Shown one piece after another: positions 1 through 11,439 of a stretch of 64,000 nt of DNA (position 1 is the stretch's first letter; the number at the start of each line of letters is the position of its first letter). The notes under the pieces were generated by a model. That model saw only the letters and a program-made list of their open reading frames with translations. It had not been told where the DNA came from and did not search any database. This DNA comes from Rhizophagus irregularis (taxonomy: Eukaryota; Glomeromycota; Glomeromycetes; Glomerales; Glomeraceae): contig NC_089441.1 in NCBI RefSeq assembly GCF_026210795.1, positions 2,232,001-2,296,000 of the forward strand. Reading direction: 5' to 3'. Both the position numbers and the translations under genes were made by a program.

Positions 1-1021
1 TAAACGATTTCAGTTATTTCGTAAATAATAATGTTTATAATATAAGAAGCTGAAATATTCATCAAAATATTAAGTTTTTTTTTACAAATTGCTAAAAGTA
101 ATTATTAAAACTTTAGTATGAAAATTTTGCGTGAAGATATATTATATTTATTCATCCTACACAAAATTGATGGCAATTAGAATATTAGATGATGCATCGT
201 ACATGCAATAACAAAAATTACAGTACGTCTGCTAAATGCGGGAAATTCTATTATACTTAAGTTGTAGGAACAAATTAACTTTTTTAATAAATAAACTTTG
301 ACGGATTCACATTATGAAAGTCAACATTCCAACCAGAGGAAAATAAAATTTTGAACTGACTATGGTATAAGGATAGTCTACTTAAGAAATATTGGGTAGT
401 AAACAAATTCTGTTTTCAAATTATATCACGAAAAGATCAAAGGATAAACACTTCTATCCCAGTGTCGGTGCATAACTGGCCAGACCTGCAGATCTAATTA
501 AACGAATTGATACAATGTTAAATAATATGCAAAAAAAAAAAGTTTATTATAATTCCTAGATTCATTAAATCGTATATTAACTAATTAATTATACTATTTA
601 ATTTAATACTCAAAATCGTGAAATTTTGAAAAAACATAACGATTGGCAGAAAAAATTTTAATTATAAAAATTATCATTTATCGTTCGTCTCATTATATAC
701 TGATAAAACAAGACTATTAGCTTGAAATTTGGTATAGTAGTTAAAATAGTCAAAATACATTTTATTAGCTAAAAAAAAAATTAGTGTCTAAAGTTAATTA
801 TAAAACTTTGATATAAAGATATTTCCACACGGATTAATGTAAAAATAAAGTTTTAAGTTTGAGTGACTGTTCCATAACTAAGTGTTGGGAATAGACGAAT
901 TTTGCGTAAAAAATAAATAAATAAATTATTGTATACCAAATATATAATTATTCTTCACACATATGATGATAGTATTTCTTAAAAAATTCAAAACTTTAAA
1001 TAGTAGCTGAACTTGATGTAT

Positions 1022-1092
1022 TGTGTAACTGAACCAAGAACCTGCAGTCTCTGATTACTTACGCTATCACGTACCGGACCACCAAGTTCAAC
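1022..1092 (-). repeat. tRNA-like SINE module in unit A
   Basis: Read on the minus strand, the segment has TAGCGTAAG (A-box-like) followed about 30 bases on by GGTTCAGTTAC (B-box-like), preceded by a TGGTCCGG stretch. Related copies occur at 3361-3430, 4559-4630, 5315-5380, 5727-5780, 6256-6335, 7143-7205, 11680-11740, 12334-12410 and 12785-12845, all on the same strand. This is the layout of an internal RNA polymerase III promoter of a tRNA-derived SINE head. It is not a functional tRNA: no acceptor-stem pairing is apparent. Confidence 0.55.
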
Positions 1093-1772
1093 ATCTATTT
1101 AATTCGATTATATTGCTCATCAATTTCATTATATTATTGAAAAATGTAAAAAATAAGCAAAAATATATTTATAAATATATATTCATTAAATAAATACTAG
1201 CCCAATTATATTTAATTTATAAATATTTAAAATCCGTAAAATCTATAAAAAAAAACTGACAGTGCTCTTTTTTAATTATAAAATATTTATCTGTTATGTC
1301 ATAAATCGTTAATTTATATATTTGGGCCTCTCAAATTTGCATAAAAAATAAAATAAAAAAAAATAATGCGTATATAAATAATTATTGTTTGCACAAAGGA
1401 TTGCATTAAAAAAATCAAAACATAAGCCTACACGTACAGTATTTATTAACCTGTTTATTTTAATATTATGAATTAACTGTTAATAAAAAAATGAAAATTT
1501 TTATAGGTTCATTGAATACTACTCCTATTATATATACGAAAGCAATGGCTCTTTTAATTATAAACATTATGGTGTTGAATATTTAAAATATGTATTAGAC
1601 CTCTAAAATTATTTGTAGAAAATGTTGAAATTGGTATTAAACAAAATCATGATCATATGGGGCGTCATTAGCCATTAGAAAATATGAAACTCAATATACT
1701 AGTTAAACGGCCAAAAATATTCGTTAAAGAATTCGTTAACTAAAAGATTTTTAAAAGTAAATATAAAACTTT

Positions 1773-2512
1773 GTTTTTTTAAAAAAAATTAGTAACGCAT
1801 TTATTAATTTAGTAATATAAAAATCAATTACAAAATATTTAAACACCTAGAAAATATAATTACAATACTCTCTATAACTAAAGTGATCTAGTCTACTAAA
1901 ATTGATAAATATATAAAATACTATCCTAAATTAAGATATCCATGAAACTAAAATAAACAATTTTGTTAAAGTATGCCAAGTCTTTTTTATCGCAACGCCA
2001 TCAGTTATCTTACCTATTAAACGATCTTTCGTTACTAATTTAATTTTTTTAGCTAGATTTTTTTGATTTTTTTCGTTTTCATATGTTTTTCCATTTTTTC
2101 CTAATTTTTCTTTATTCGCCTCATCATCCCCATCTATTTCGTTTTTTTCCTCTTCGTCCTAAGATCTTTTTTGTTTATTCCATGTTCTTTTTCTATTTCC
2201 GCCACTATTTCACATCTAAACTTTTCGTATAAAAATCCATAAATTCTCTACTACGTTCTTCGTATTCTTCTCTTTAGCAATTTTATTAAAATTATCATTG
2301 TATGCTCCTCTCAAAAGCTCCCAATATCGTTTATATCCTATCAGAAAAAAAGAAGAATGCTCTAGAACTTTGATAAAATCAAACACTATACTTTTCAAAA
2401 TATCTAATTCATCATTCTTATTATGTTCTATAAGCTGCTGTTCATATTCACAAATTGATCTTTTAATTAATTCCTTGATTAGCTTCGCAAATCCATATAC
2501 TATGTTCCCAAT
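1773..2512 (-). mobile_element. 740 bp retrocopy-like insert at the unit A/B junction
   Basis: The insert is bounded by an exact 16-base direct repeat, GTAAATATAAAACTTT, at 1757-1772 and 2513-2528. The uninterrupted B/C and C/D junctions (about 4130-4170 and 5990-6035) carry only one copy of the equivalent sequence, so the direct repeat is best read as a target-site duplication. Next to the left boundary is a short T run (GTTTTTTT), which would be a poly(A) tail for a minus-strand cDNA, and the insert holds minus-strand coding remnants. A long duplication, a tail at the 3' side and sense-oriented coding text are the hallmarks of LINE-driven insertion of an mRNA. Confidence 0.55.
1931..2512 (-). 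pseudogene. Decayed coding remnant (Lys/Glu-rich protein) inside the insert
   Basis: Translated on the minus strand, protein-like text runs through several frames. An N-terminal part (about 2515-2216) includes KSIVFDFIKVLEHSSFF and GYKRYWELLRGAYNDNFNKI. It then shifts frame to FLYEKFRCEIVAEIEKEHGI (about 2240-2170). The C-terminal part (about 2157-1931) includes DEEEKNEIDGDDEANKEKLG and ends DRLIGKITDGVAIKKTWHTL followed by a stop at 1931. At least two frameshifts and one internal stop break it. I do not recognise the family. Charged, low-complexity composition makes homology weak, but the uninterrupted C-terminal frame of about 75 codons is unlikely to be chance. Confidence 0.5.
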
Positions 2513-3769
2513 GTAAATATAAAACTTTAAATATGAAAGTTTTGTGTAAAGATATATAATATTTATTCATCCTATAAAGTTTAATGGCAATTAGATGCAG
2601 GAAATTCTAAGTTAGTATAAGAACAAATTAACTTTTTTAATAAATAACTTTGACGGATTCACATTATGGAAAGTCAACATTCCCAGAGAAAAATAAAATA
2701 TTGAACTGACTATGCCGTAAGGATAGTCTACTCAAGAAATGTTGAGTAGTAAACAAATTCTGTTTTCAAATTTTTATATTATCACACGAAAAAATTAAAG
2801 GATAAACACTGTGTTGATACATAACTGACGAACTGACGACCTGTAGATCCTAATTAAACGAACTGATACAATGTTAATAATATGCAAAAAAGAGTTTATT
2901 AATGTGTTTCATTGTTCCTAGATTCATTAAATCGTATACTAACTAATTATACTATTTAATTTAATACTCAAAGTCGTGAAAATTTGAAAAACAACGGCTG
3001 ACGGAAAAAATTTAATTATAAAAATTATTATTTATTAAGAAACAAGATCATAAACGACGCTGTTATTTTGAAACTTGGTAAGGTTAAAATGGTCAAAATA
3101 CATTTTATCAACTAAAAAAATTAGTTTGCCTAAAGGTAATTATAAAACTTTGATATAAAAGATTCCCACACGGAAACATTCTAACTAGTAAAAAGTAAAG
3201 TTTTAAGTTTTAGTGACTATTCAATGGTTCGTTTAAGTGTTTGGAATAAACGAATTTTGCGTAATAAATAAATAAATAGGTTATTGTATATATAATTATT
3301 CTTACACATAGGAATGATAAAAAATTAAAACATTTAAAGAGTAGAGTGTGCTGATGGAATGTGTAACTGAACCTAGAACCTGCAGATTCTGATTACTTAT
3401 GCTACTACATGTATTGGATGATCAGGACACCTACTCTTTAAATTCAAATATGTCGCTCATCGATTTATTTTAAGAAATAAGTAATATAGTATATATATAT
3501 GTATATTCATTAAAGAAGTACTAGCCCCATTTTATATTATATATATTTAAAAAGTGCTCTTTTTTAATTACAAATATTTATATCATAAATCGTTTACTTA
3601 TATCTCAAATTTGCATAAAAAGGAAGGGAAGATTACATAAAAAAAATAATATATATAATTATTGTTTACACAAATGATAGAGAAAAACTCAGACATGTAA
3701 TCAATTTTCTAAAAAATTTCTTATAGGTAAAAAAATCAAAACATAAGCCTACACATATTTATTCAATTA

Positions 3770-3940
3770 CCGCCGTTTTCAAAATAGTGTACGCAATTTA
3801 TTTGTGATTGTATATCGAATACCAATATTCGCCCGGTTTTCGTCCGTTTTTTGTCCATATTTCGTCCGGTTTTCGTCCGGTTTCCGGTTTTCTTTTTTTT
3901 TTATTCAATTTAACTGAATACATCATTTTGAAAACGGCGA
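3770..3940. mobile_element. 171 bp MITE with TA target duplication
   Basis: Ends are inverted copies: CCGCCGTTTTCAAAAT at 3770-3785 and its complement at 3925-3940, with similarity continuing about 30 bases inward. TA flanks both sides (3768-3769 and 3941-3942), as in Tc1/mariner-type elements. The interior is GC-richer than its surroundings and repeats CGTCCGGTTTTCGTCCGG. It lies inside array unit B; the same place in unit A (about 1440-1480) lacks it, giving a paralogous empty site. Confidence 0.7.
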
Positions 3941-4558
3941 TAATATTAAAGAATTAATAAAAAAGAAAATTTTATAGGTTCATTGAATACTAACCCTGTT
4001 ATATATACGAAAACAACGGCTGATAAAGCTCTTTTTAATTATAAACATTATGCTGGTGTTGAGCGTCATTAGCTATTAGAAAGTATGAAACTCAATATGG
4101 TTAATATTCGTTCAATAATTCGCTAACTAAAAGATTTTTAAAAGCAAATATAAAATTTTAAGTATGAAGGTTTTGTGCATTTTTTTAATATCTGATGACA
4201 TCTCACATGATCGCAATCCTCATTTTCAACGTTTTTACAAATTTGAGAGACGTAAATATATCTTAATTTATAATATAAGAAACTTCAAAATATTAAGTTT
4301 TTTTTAGGTAATTTATATTTATCCTTCCTACACAAAATTGATGGCAGTTAGATGGTGCATCAACTGCATCATACAAAAATTACTGTACATCTGAATTCGG
4401 GAAATTCTATTATACTTAGGTTATAGGAACAAATCTTTTTTTAATAAGTAAACTCACAATTATGGAAAGTCAACATTCCAATCAGAGAAAAATAAGATTT
4501 AAGCTGACTACGTCGTAAGGATAGTTCCACTTAAGAAAAGGATAAACACTTCAATCCC

Positions 4559-4630
4559 GGTGTATAATTGAACCAGCGACCTGTAGATCTTAATAATTTA
4601 CGTCGTTACCACTAGGACAGCAGTGTTTAT
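4559..4630 (-). repeat. Best-preserved tRNA-like SINE module (unit C)
   Basis: On the minus strand this copy reads TAGTGGTAACG at 4614-4604, a good A-box match, and GGTTCAATTATAC at 4574-4562, which matches 9 of 11 B-box positions. The spacing of about 30 bases is right for a tRNA-type polymerase III promoter. The preceding CTGCTGTCC matches the 5' part of other copies (6256-6335, 11680-11740). It is the clearest member and the one to use as query for the family. Confidence 0.65.
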
Positions 4631-6236
4631 CGTATGTAATTGTACGGATAAACTCATATGAAGTACAGTATATAATTATTATATATACTGTATATATAAA
4701 TACTGTATATATACTTAATAGAAAAAAAATGGTAGAGTTGTTTTGAGTTTCAAAATGTAATAAAAGTACAAAATCTATTAAATCTATATTATCCAAGATA
4801 TCCAAAAGAATATATTTTTTTAAATGAACTGATACAATGCTAATATAATAATATGAAAAAAAAGGATTATTAGTGTGATTTTCTTTGTTTTTAGATTTAT
4901 TAAAATTGTATACTAACTAATTACACTATTTAATTTAATACACAAAGTCGTGAAAATTTAAAAATCATAAAGGTTGATAGGAAAAATTTTTATTATAAAA
5001 ATTATTTATCATCTCATTAATAAACAAGATCATAAATCATGGCAACGCTGTTAGCTTGAAACTTGGTATGGAAAATGGACAAATACAGTTTATCGACTAT
5101 AAAAAAATTAGAGTATCTAAAGGTAATTATAACTCTAACTGGTAAAAAATAGAATTATAAGTTTGAGTAACTATTCCATAAGAATGAACGGGAATAGACG
5201 AATGTTGCGTGATAAATAAATAAATAGATTATTGTATATAATCATTCTTTACACATAGGATGATGGCATTTCTTAAAAATTTAAAAAGTTTAAACGGGGT
5301 CCATACTGATAGAATGTGTAACTGAACCTAGAACCTGCAGATTCCGATTACTTACGTATTAGACGATCAGTACACCCCCCATTTAATTCAACTATGTCGC
5401 TCATCGATTTATTTTAATACCTAGTAATGTTAAAAAACGTAAGAAATAAGTAATATATACAGTATATGTGCGTGTTACTAACAAATATATATTCATTAAA
5501 TAAGTACTACCCCAATTATATTTAATTTAAAATCCGTAAAATCCATAAAAAAAATCGACAGTGCTCTTTTCAATTATAAATATTTATGTCATAAATCGTT
5601 TACTTATGTATTTAGGCCTCTCAAATTTGCATAAAAAACTAAAATAAAAAAAATAATGCTTATATAATTATTGTTTGCACAAAGAATGATTGCATTAAAT
5701 TAAAACATAAATATCATAGTAGGCTGGTGCGTGTAACTGACTGCAGATTCCTACGTACCACAAGGCCATGGTATTTAGGTTCATTAATCAATTATACTTT
5801 ATTTATCCGGAAAAACAGACTGTTAGAATTCTTTTTAATTATGAACATTACGGTATTGAATCATTTACATTATATATTAGGCCTCTCAAATTATTTGAAA
5901 AAAATGTTGAAAATGAGTCATTAATTATTAGAAAGTATGAAACTCAATATGATTAAACGGCCAAAAATATTCGTTAAATAATTTGTTGACTACCAGATTT
6001 TAAAAGCAATTATAAAACTTTAATATGAAAGTTTCTGTGTGAAGTTGTAAAATATTTATTTACGGCAATTAGATATATACATGCGATAATGCTAAAACTT
6101 ATAGAAATCCTTTTTGTATTCGCAACTGGAAATTCAATTAATTAGCGAAAAAAAATGAACCGTCTATGCAAATAAAGTTCTACAACATATTTATTCACTG
6201 CATAAGGGATGCAATAATTTTAGAAAAATAAACACC

Positions 6237-6335
6237 GCTGTCACCTAGTGGTAAGCTGTAACTGAACCAAGAACCTGCAGATTCTGGCTACCTACGTCAC
6301 TTTATGGTCAGAGACGATCTCACTTGAGACAGCAA
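6237..6335 (-). repeat. tRNA-like SINE module (unit D) with an extra A-box-like start
   Basis: The minus-strand module (GGTTCAGTTACAG at its B-box side, near 6256-6270) is preceded at 6237-6254 by a plus-strand CTGTCACCTAGTGGTAAG, which is itself A-box-like. Two SINE heads may therefore meet head to head here. The opposite end (about 6320-6335, GAGACAGCAACG) resembles the 5' start of the other copies. Confidence 0.45.
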
Positions 6336-7300
6336 CGTTTATTATATTGTAATGTTTATCAAAAACTTTTAAGCCTTCTGTGCCGCAGAACTGAAAAATA
6401 TGTAACAAAAAAAAATAGTAAAAATATCTTGTTAATGTATTTAAATTCATAAATAATCATAAACATTATTATAAATAATTTACGTTATATACAATACTTA
6501 TTTAGGGCTCTTAAATTATAAAAGACGTTGTGATTCGTCAGTTATTAGAAAGTAATTAAAACGGATATGAAAGCTTTTGTAAAAACATAAAACATTTACA
6601 TTTAAGCTAAGAATTATATCGAAAGCCTATACAGAATTGATAGCAATTAGATACTGTATAATAGCAAAAATTTTTTAACCAAATATAATTTTGAAAATAA
6701 ATACATAATGCTAAAATTTTTACAAGATGTGGAAAACGGCGAGTATTTTAGGTAGGTTATTTAGCACACAGTATCACACTCCCCTGTTTCCTTTTTTCCT
6801 GCTTATTGTACGAACTTAGTTTTTTATTAGTATGGAAATTCCTATTTGTACCCATTATTTAGTGAAATCGTGGAAAACTCTATGTTAAGAGTAGAAAAAT
6901 ATTAATACGTTTTTACGTTTTACGGATAAATAAATAAATTCGATAATTGACAAACTCAATACTCCAAACGGAGAAAAAATAAAGTTTGAGCAACCATGCA
7001 AATGGAATAATCCGCTTGAGAAGTTTAAGCGATTGTTAAGCGATTGAATTTTCAAACCAAAAAATTGTGTGGTATTTTCTATCTATGTAAAAGATGATAG
7101 GAAAAAAATTTGCTAATTAAAGTGCAGCTATCTTAGTATCAATGTGTAACTGAACCAAGATCTGGTTACTTACAGTACATCACCCGGACCACCAAGACAG
7201 CCACACTTTAATTACTCGTCGATCTTTTCATTGTTAAGAATTAACGTTAATTGTTTCGTTCTTAGAAAAAAGTGACAGCTCATCAAATACAAGCAAAAAT

Positions 7301-9473
7301 AAATATTAAATTATAGAAATAACGAAGCAAATTAATACCGTTTAAATACTTTTTGGAACATCAACTTTTTATCTCTTTTAGGTTATTAATAATGGGTATA
7401 TGAACTAAAAACCTTGAATTATACTTCGAATATTCGAACAACTTAATAGTCTCATTCAACCCAAAAATCATACATTTATGACATCAGTAAAATCGGTAAT
7501 ATAACTTGTTGGTATGCAATTTACAATAACGAACCAAAAAAAAAAAAAAAAAATACACTTAATTTTTTTAAATAGTTTAATTCGGCCGTTTTGGATAATG
7601 TTTTATACACCCTTTCAAATTTATATAAAGACGGTAATCACGGTATAATTGTATAAATCAAAAATTTGAATCCATAAAATTATTATCGACCGTTAACTTG
7701 TTTTCTCATACTTTTTAATTTTCATTATTGTTCAAAGAAATTCTTGTCCGCAATTAAATTTCTAAAGAAAATCACAAATTGTTTAACTCAAAATTGTTCA
7801 CGTGACTGAAAAAGTTTCGTCCATTTGATAGATCACTAGGAAGCTCGACTTGCACTCCTTAAAGTCGGAATAAGTGACCTAAAATACTGGCAATTGTTTT
7901 GCGGAATGTGCATTGTGCATAAAATGGCACCGTACACACATCACTCGACTGTACTTGTACACTTGTACAACTATTTTAAGTTTAATGAAATATTTATTTC
8001 GGCTAATTTCGAGATGTATCACAGAAAGAAAACAACTAGAATTATTTGAAGCGTAATATGATTTATATTGTTTTAGCCTACTAACAATGAAGAATATGCA
8101 AAGTATTACAACTTAGTATAATTGCCATATCGTGGATTTGCCGTATATCCAATATATATTGGAACGTTTCTAACAATTCGCGCGAAAGTATTCGGAAAGT
8201 CCATGATAGCATTTAGGCGCCAGAGATAATGTTGTGTTCTAATACGAAAATAAAATAATTGCGTCGTATAACATTTACTATGTAAAAGTTAAAAGAATGA
8301 AAGGTAATAGTAGTACATGTACTCATCAATTTATTTATAGTTCTGTATCAGTAGCAGTAGCAGTTCTTTTAAACATCCAATTAATAGGTTCAGTTATTTT
8401 TTATTTTTTTATTTTTTCTTAATATAGTAATAAAACAATTTTCTTTTAAATGTGAAAATAAACAAACAATCTAAACTATAATCATTTTTTTCATTGAAAC
8501 TTCAAACTTAACGTTGTATATTCATAAATAAATACCATATTTTATCGTATCAGATATCCACATATCCACATATAGTAATATAAAAATATAAACCATCTTA
8601 TACTGCCACAAATGTTTCTTTGTTTTTCATTTATGTACAAGTTGTACAACTAACTTAGCCAACTATTATGAATCTCGATAAAGGTAAAATTCATAGAAAA
8701 AAAAAGAGACTCAATTAGAATGATACCATTTTATTATTATCATTCAGATTCATATTATACCGGTCCAAAAAAGTCAAATTTCGGCAGGGAACTAAACTAA
8801 ATCAACTTACAAAAACGTTCTGTACATATAAAAAAAATTCTAGCAACATCTCACCATTCTTATGATACCATTGATCATCGATCTAATGTTCTTAAATGTT
8901 CGTTCATTTGGTTGTGCCTTTATTTACTAATATTATCAACAATACTATAAAAAAAGAAACCGTTCATTCTTTAATCAAAATGAAAAGTACTTTCATTCAT
9001 ATTTGACTTAACTAAGTTATCGTTCGGTGTACTAGATCATCTATCTAATCTTATCATTTATTCACTCGTACTTTTTCAGTTTCATAAAATACTAATATCA
9101 ATGATATTAAAATCATTCGTTCTTGCTTTCATTCATAAATAACCAAAATTAGAAAGATTTATAAAATCAAAGAAAGAAAATGAATATAATTTTTTATGGT
9201 ATACCATTTCGTTTAGAGAATTTTTATATATATATGGTGTCTGTTCCGCCGTTATTTTTATTAAAAATTCATTCTTTACCCTTGTTACTTCTTGATCACT
9301 TTATTCATATATTCTATTTGATAACTATCTTATTGTTTTATTCTTTTACGTAAAATAATAAACTTAATACAAAAAATATCATTCCTAAAAAAAACCAAAA
9401 TAAAATAATTTTATTTTTATTTTCAATTTCTTCTTCCAATTCTTTAATTTATTGAGCAAAACTCTCAGCATAA
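7301..9473. other. Intergenic stretch, no gene seen
   Basis: AT-rich sequence between the repeat array and the 9474 gene. It contains an A18 run near 7535, a CACGTG hexamer at 7799-7804, and a TATA-rich run (TTTATATATATATGG) near 9222-9236 that could serve the downstream gene. I see no sustained reading frame, RNA gene or clear transposon ends. Confidence 0.5.
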
Positions 9474-10496
9474 ATGGCATCAGGAGCTATACATATCATA
9501 AGTAAATTATTGAATCCTATACCTCAATATGTGTTGGGCTGTTTACCAGCCATAGCAATTATCGGAATATCCCCAAAGGGGAAGTTTGCAGAAAAGTTGA
9601 CATGGGTTTTGCGATGTTTTGGTTGTCCATTTACGGGATTGCTCTATTCTTGTAACGTAGGGAAAGATGAAGTAAAGCTCTGTATTTACTGGCTTTCATC
9701 AAAATATTTTCAAACCGAAGAAGAAAATGGACAAGGAGAGGGAGGACTAAAACAACTTTATCACAGACCTGTCGGAGTTTACGCAATGTCAGTGAGCGAG
9801 GACCAGGATAATTATAATGATATAAAAGATATAATTAACCGATGCACAGCAAGGACATCGGTTCTAGAAAGACTGTCGTCATTGGTGTCAATATATTACA
9901 TCATCGTCGGTGTGATCGCAGCAATATCCCGGACGACCGGGCAGTTTAGTTGTGAAGATTGGCCATATATATCATTGTTGTTATCCTGGACAATTCCAGC
10001 AGTTTTCAAGAGAGCATTTTCGGGAACTCTAGTTGTAAAAGATCCTGATGTAGAGTTTGCGCCGCGAAAAATAAAGAAATCAGAAAGTGAAGGAGGTAAT
10101 GAGATTGTGCACAAACCACAAATAATTATGAAACCAGTCAGTGGAAGCCACAAAATTCAGAAATTTTTTACCGTTTTACTGGTTGCCTTTATATCCATTT
10201 CATACCCCTGGATAACGGTATTTTTAGCATTTTACACACCACCAGTTGGGTATTATTGCAGAAGCAAATTTCTGAGCATATTTTGCTCCATATGGTCATT
10301 TAACAGTTTTTTGGCATATATAAGCCACTTGAAAAAAGAAGACCACGTGGAAGGTCATTCGTGGATTCATATTTGGTTTTCCTTCTGTGGCTTTATATTA
10401 GCCATTTTTTTGTTTATTCTAGCCTTGTTTACCAATAATATCGAATGGTGGGGTATGTTCAATGATCCTAATTGTTCTACAACCTGTGGGATCTAA
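9474..10496 (+). CDS. Multi-pass membrane protein of unknown function
   Basis: Intact 340-residue single-exon frame beginning MASGAIHII and ending in TAA. Hydrophobic segments fall at about 14-32, 135-152, 164-180, 231-254, 265-285 and 298-319, so five or six membrane spans are expected. A hydrophilic, acidic loop lies around 80-125 and a basic/charged one around 187-230 (PRKIKKSESEGG). Cysteines cluster at 48-70 and the C-terminus (NCSTTC). The start is the first ATG in frame. A TATA-like run lies about 240 bases upstream and AATAAA-type signals about 190 bases downstream. It is visibly less AT-rich than its flanks, which fits selection on the coding sequence. I do not recognise a named family; location in a cellular membrane is inference from hydrophobicity only. 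Confidence 0.85.
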   Translation: MASGAIHIISKLLNPIPQYVLGCLPAIAIIGISPKGKFAEKLTWVLRCFGCPFTGLLYSCNVGKDEVKLCIYWLSSKYFQTEEENGQGEGGLKQLYHRPVGVYAMSVSEDQDNYNDIKDIINRCTARTSVLERLSSLVSIYYIIVGVIAAISRTTGQFSCEDWPYISLLLSWTIPAVFKRAFSGTLVVKDPDVEFAPRKIKKSESEGGNEIVHKPQIIMKPVSGSHKIQKFFTVLLVAFISISYPWITVFLAFYTPPVGYYCRSKFLSIFCSIWSFNSFLAYISHLKKEDHVEGHSWIHIWFSFCGFILAIFLFILALFTNNIEWWGMFNDPNCSTTCGI

Positions 10497-11439
10497 ATTT
10501 TAATCAAAGACCGAAGGTCTTTAGGAAATAACATATTTTCAAAGGCCTAAAATAATTATATACTATTACATTAAAGAATAAGTCAAAACTAAGGTTATTT
10601 GTAAAGGGAAATTGATTTAAAATGTATAATATTATTATCTTTTTTTTTTGTTGAATTTTCAATTTATATTTGTTATCAATAATAATAAATAAAAATATAT
10701 TATTACTAAACCAATATCTCGTTGAAGTTGGAATTGAAAATGAATTCTGAAAGAAAAAAAGAAATGTTCAAGCTTTTATATAAAGTATAAATTATGTTTT
10801 GATATAATTTCAGAATTTAGTATATTCAAATTGGTTCTGTAATCTGTATAACTAGGCTAAAATTTGCGATGACATCACGTGAGGGCAGAAAAATTCACGT
10901 GATTGATCATTTTTTATAGTAATATAGCCCATCGCTTCGCCCCTAACAACTAAGAGTAATAGAGTCTCCGAAGTGTCTCCGAAATGTTCCAAAATTAATT
11001 AAGCGGTATTGCGCAATTGAATCTTTTCGTTTAACTTCGTAATAACTTTTTGATCGGAACATCGGTAAAACTGTGTCCTCATAGGTAACGTAGATAATAA
11101 GAATAATTACAGGTTTTTGATTCAGTTACCAAGATTTGGTTCTTCTTTGTAATAAACGAAAAATATCGTAAATATATATATACTGTATGTACTTTTCGAT
11201 TATTATATATAGTTACTACCGTATATTATTTTACTTACTATATATTTGTAAAGTTCATTGTTTTCTCTTTATTTAGTGATTTTAAATTGTCTTAGATGTT
11301 GATACGCAAGTATTTTTTAAAATTGTACTTGTACTGACGTCTGAAATTCTTTAACTGTTAATGGGTCACATGGTGACCATAACCTATTAAGTGGTAAAAT
11401 CTTTAACAGAAAAATATTCAGCTCCCAAAAATAGCTTAA
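10497..11439. other. 3' flank and intergenic stretch
   Basis: Contains probable polyadenylation signals (AATAATAAATAAAAATA near 10680-10700) for the upstream gene and two CACGTG hexamers within 20 bases of each other (10876-10881 and 10896-10901), followed by a GC-richer patch (ATAGCCCATCGCTTCGCCCC near 10923). No convincing gene. Confidence 0.4.

Larger units (their letters stand above)
113..7300. repeat. Array of diverged ~1.3-1.9 kb repeat units (A-D)
   Basis: Four successive copies of one long sequence can be followed: unit A about 113-1772, B 2513-4150, C 4150-6020, D 6020-7300 (most eroded). Shared landmarks in order are a start resembling ATATGAAAGTTTTGTGTGAA, a GATGGCAATTAGATG stretch, CTAAGGATAGTCYACTTAAG-like text, tRNA-like modules, a TTTATAGGTTCATTGAATAC-like stretch, and an end resembling CTAAAAGATTTTTAAAAG. 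Unit A is separated from B by a 740 bp insert. No unit carries a sustained open frame; short frames inside are chance. A fifth copy lies at about 11440-12900. The long unit is tandem, AT-rich and clearly degenerate, so it looks like an old amplified composite of SINE modules rather than a gene family. Confidence 0.8.

Noticed and set aside
5727-5956. Two overlapping plus-strand frames of about 60 codons in the repeat array
   Set aside because: They lie in a repeat unit whose other copies do not keep the frame; no protein-like composition.
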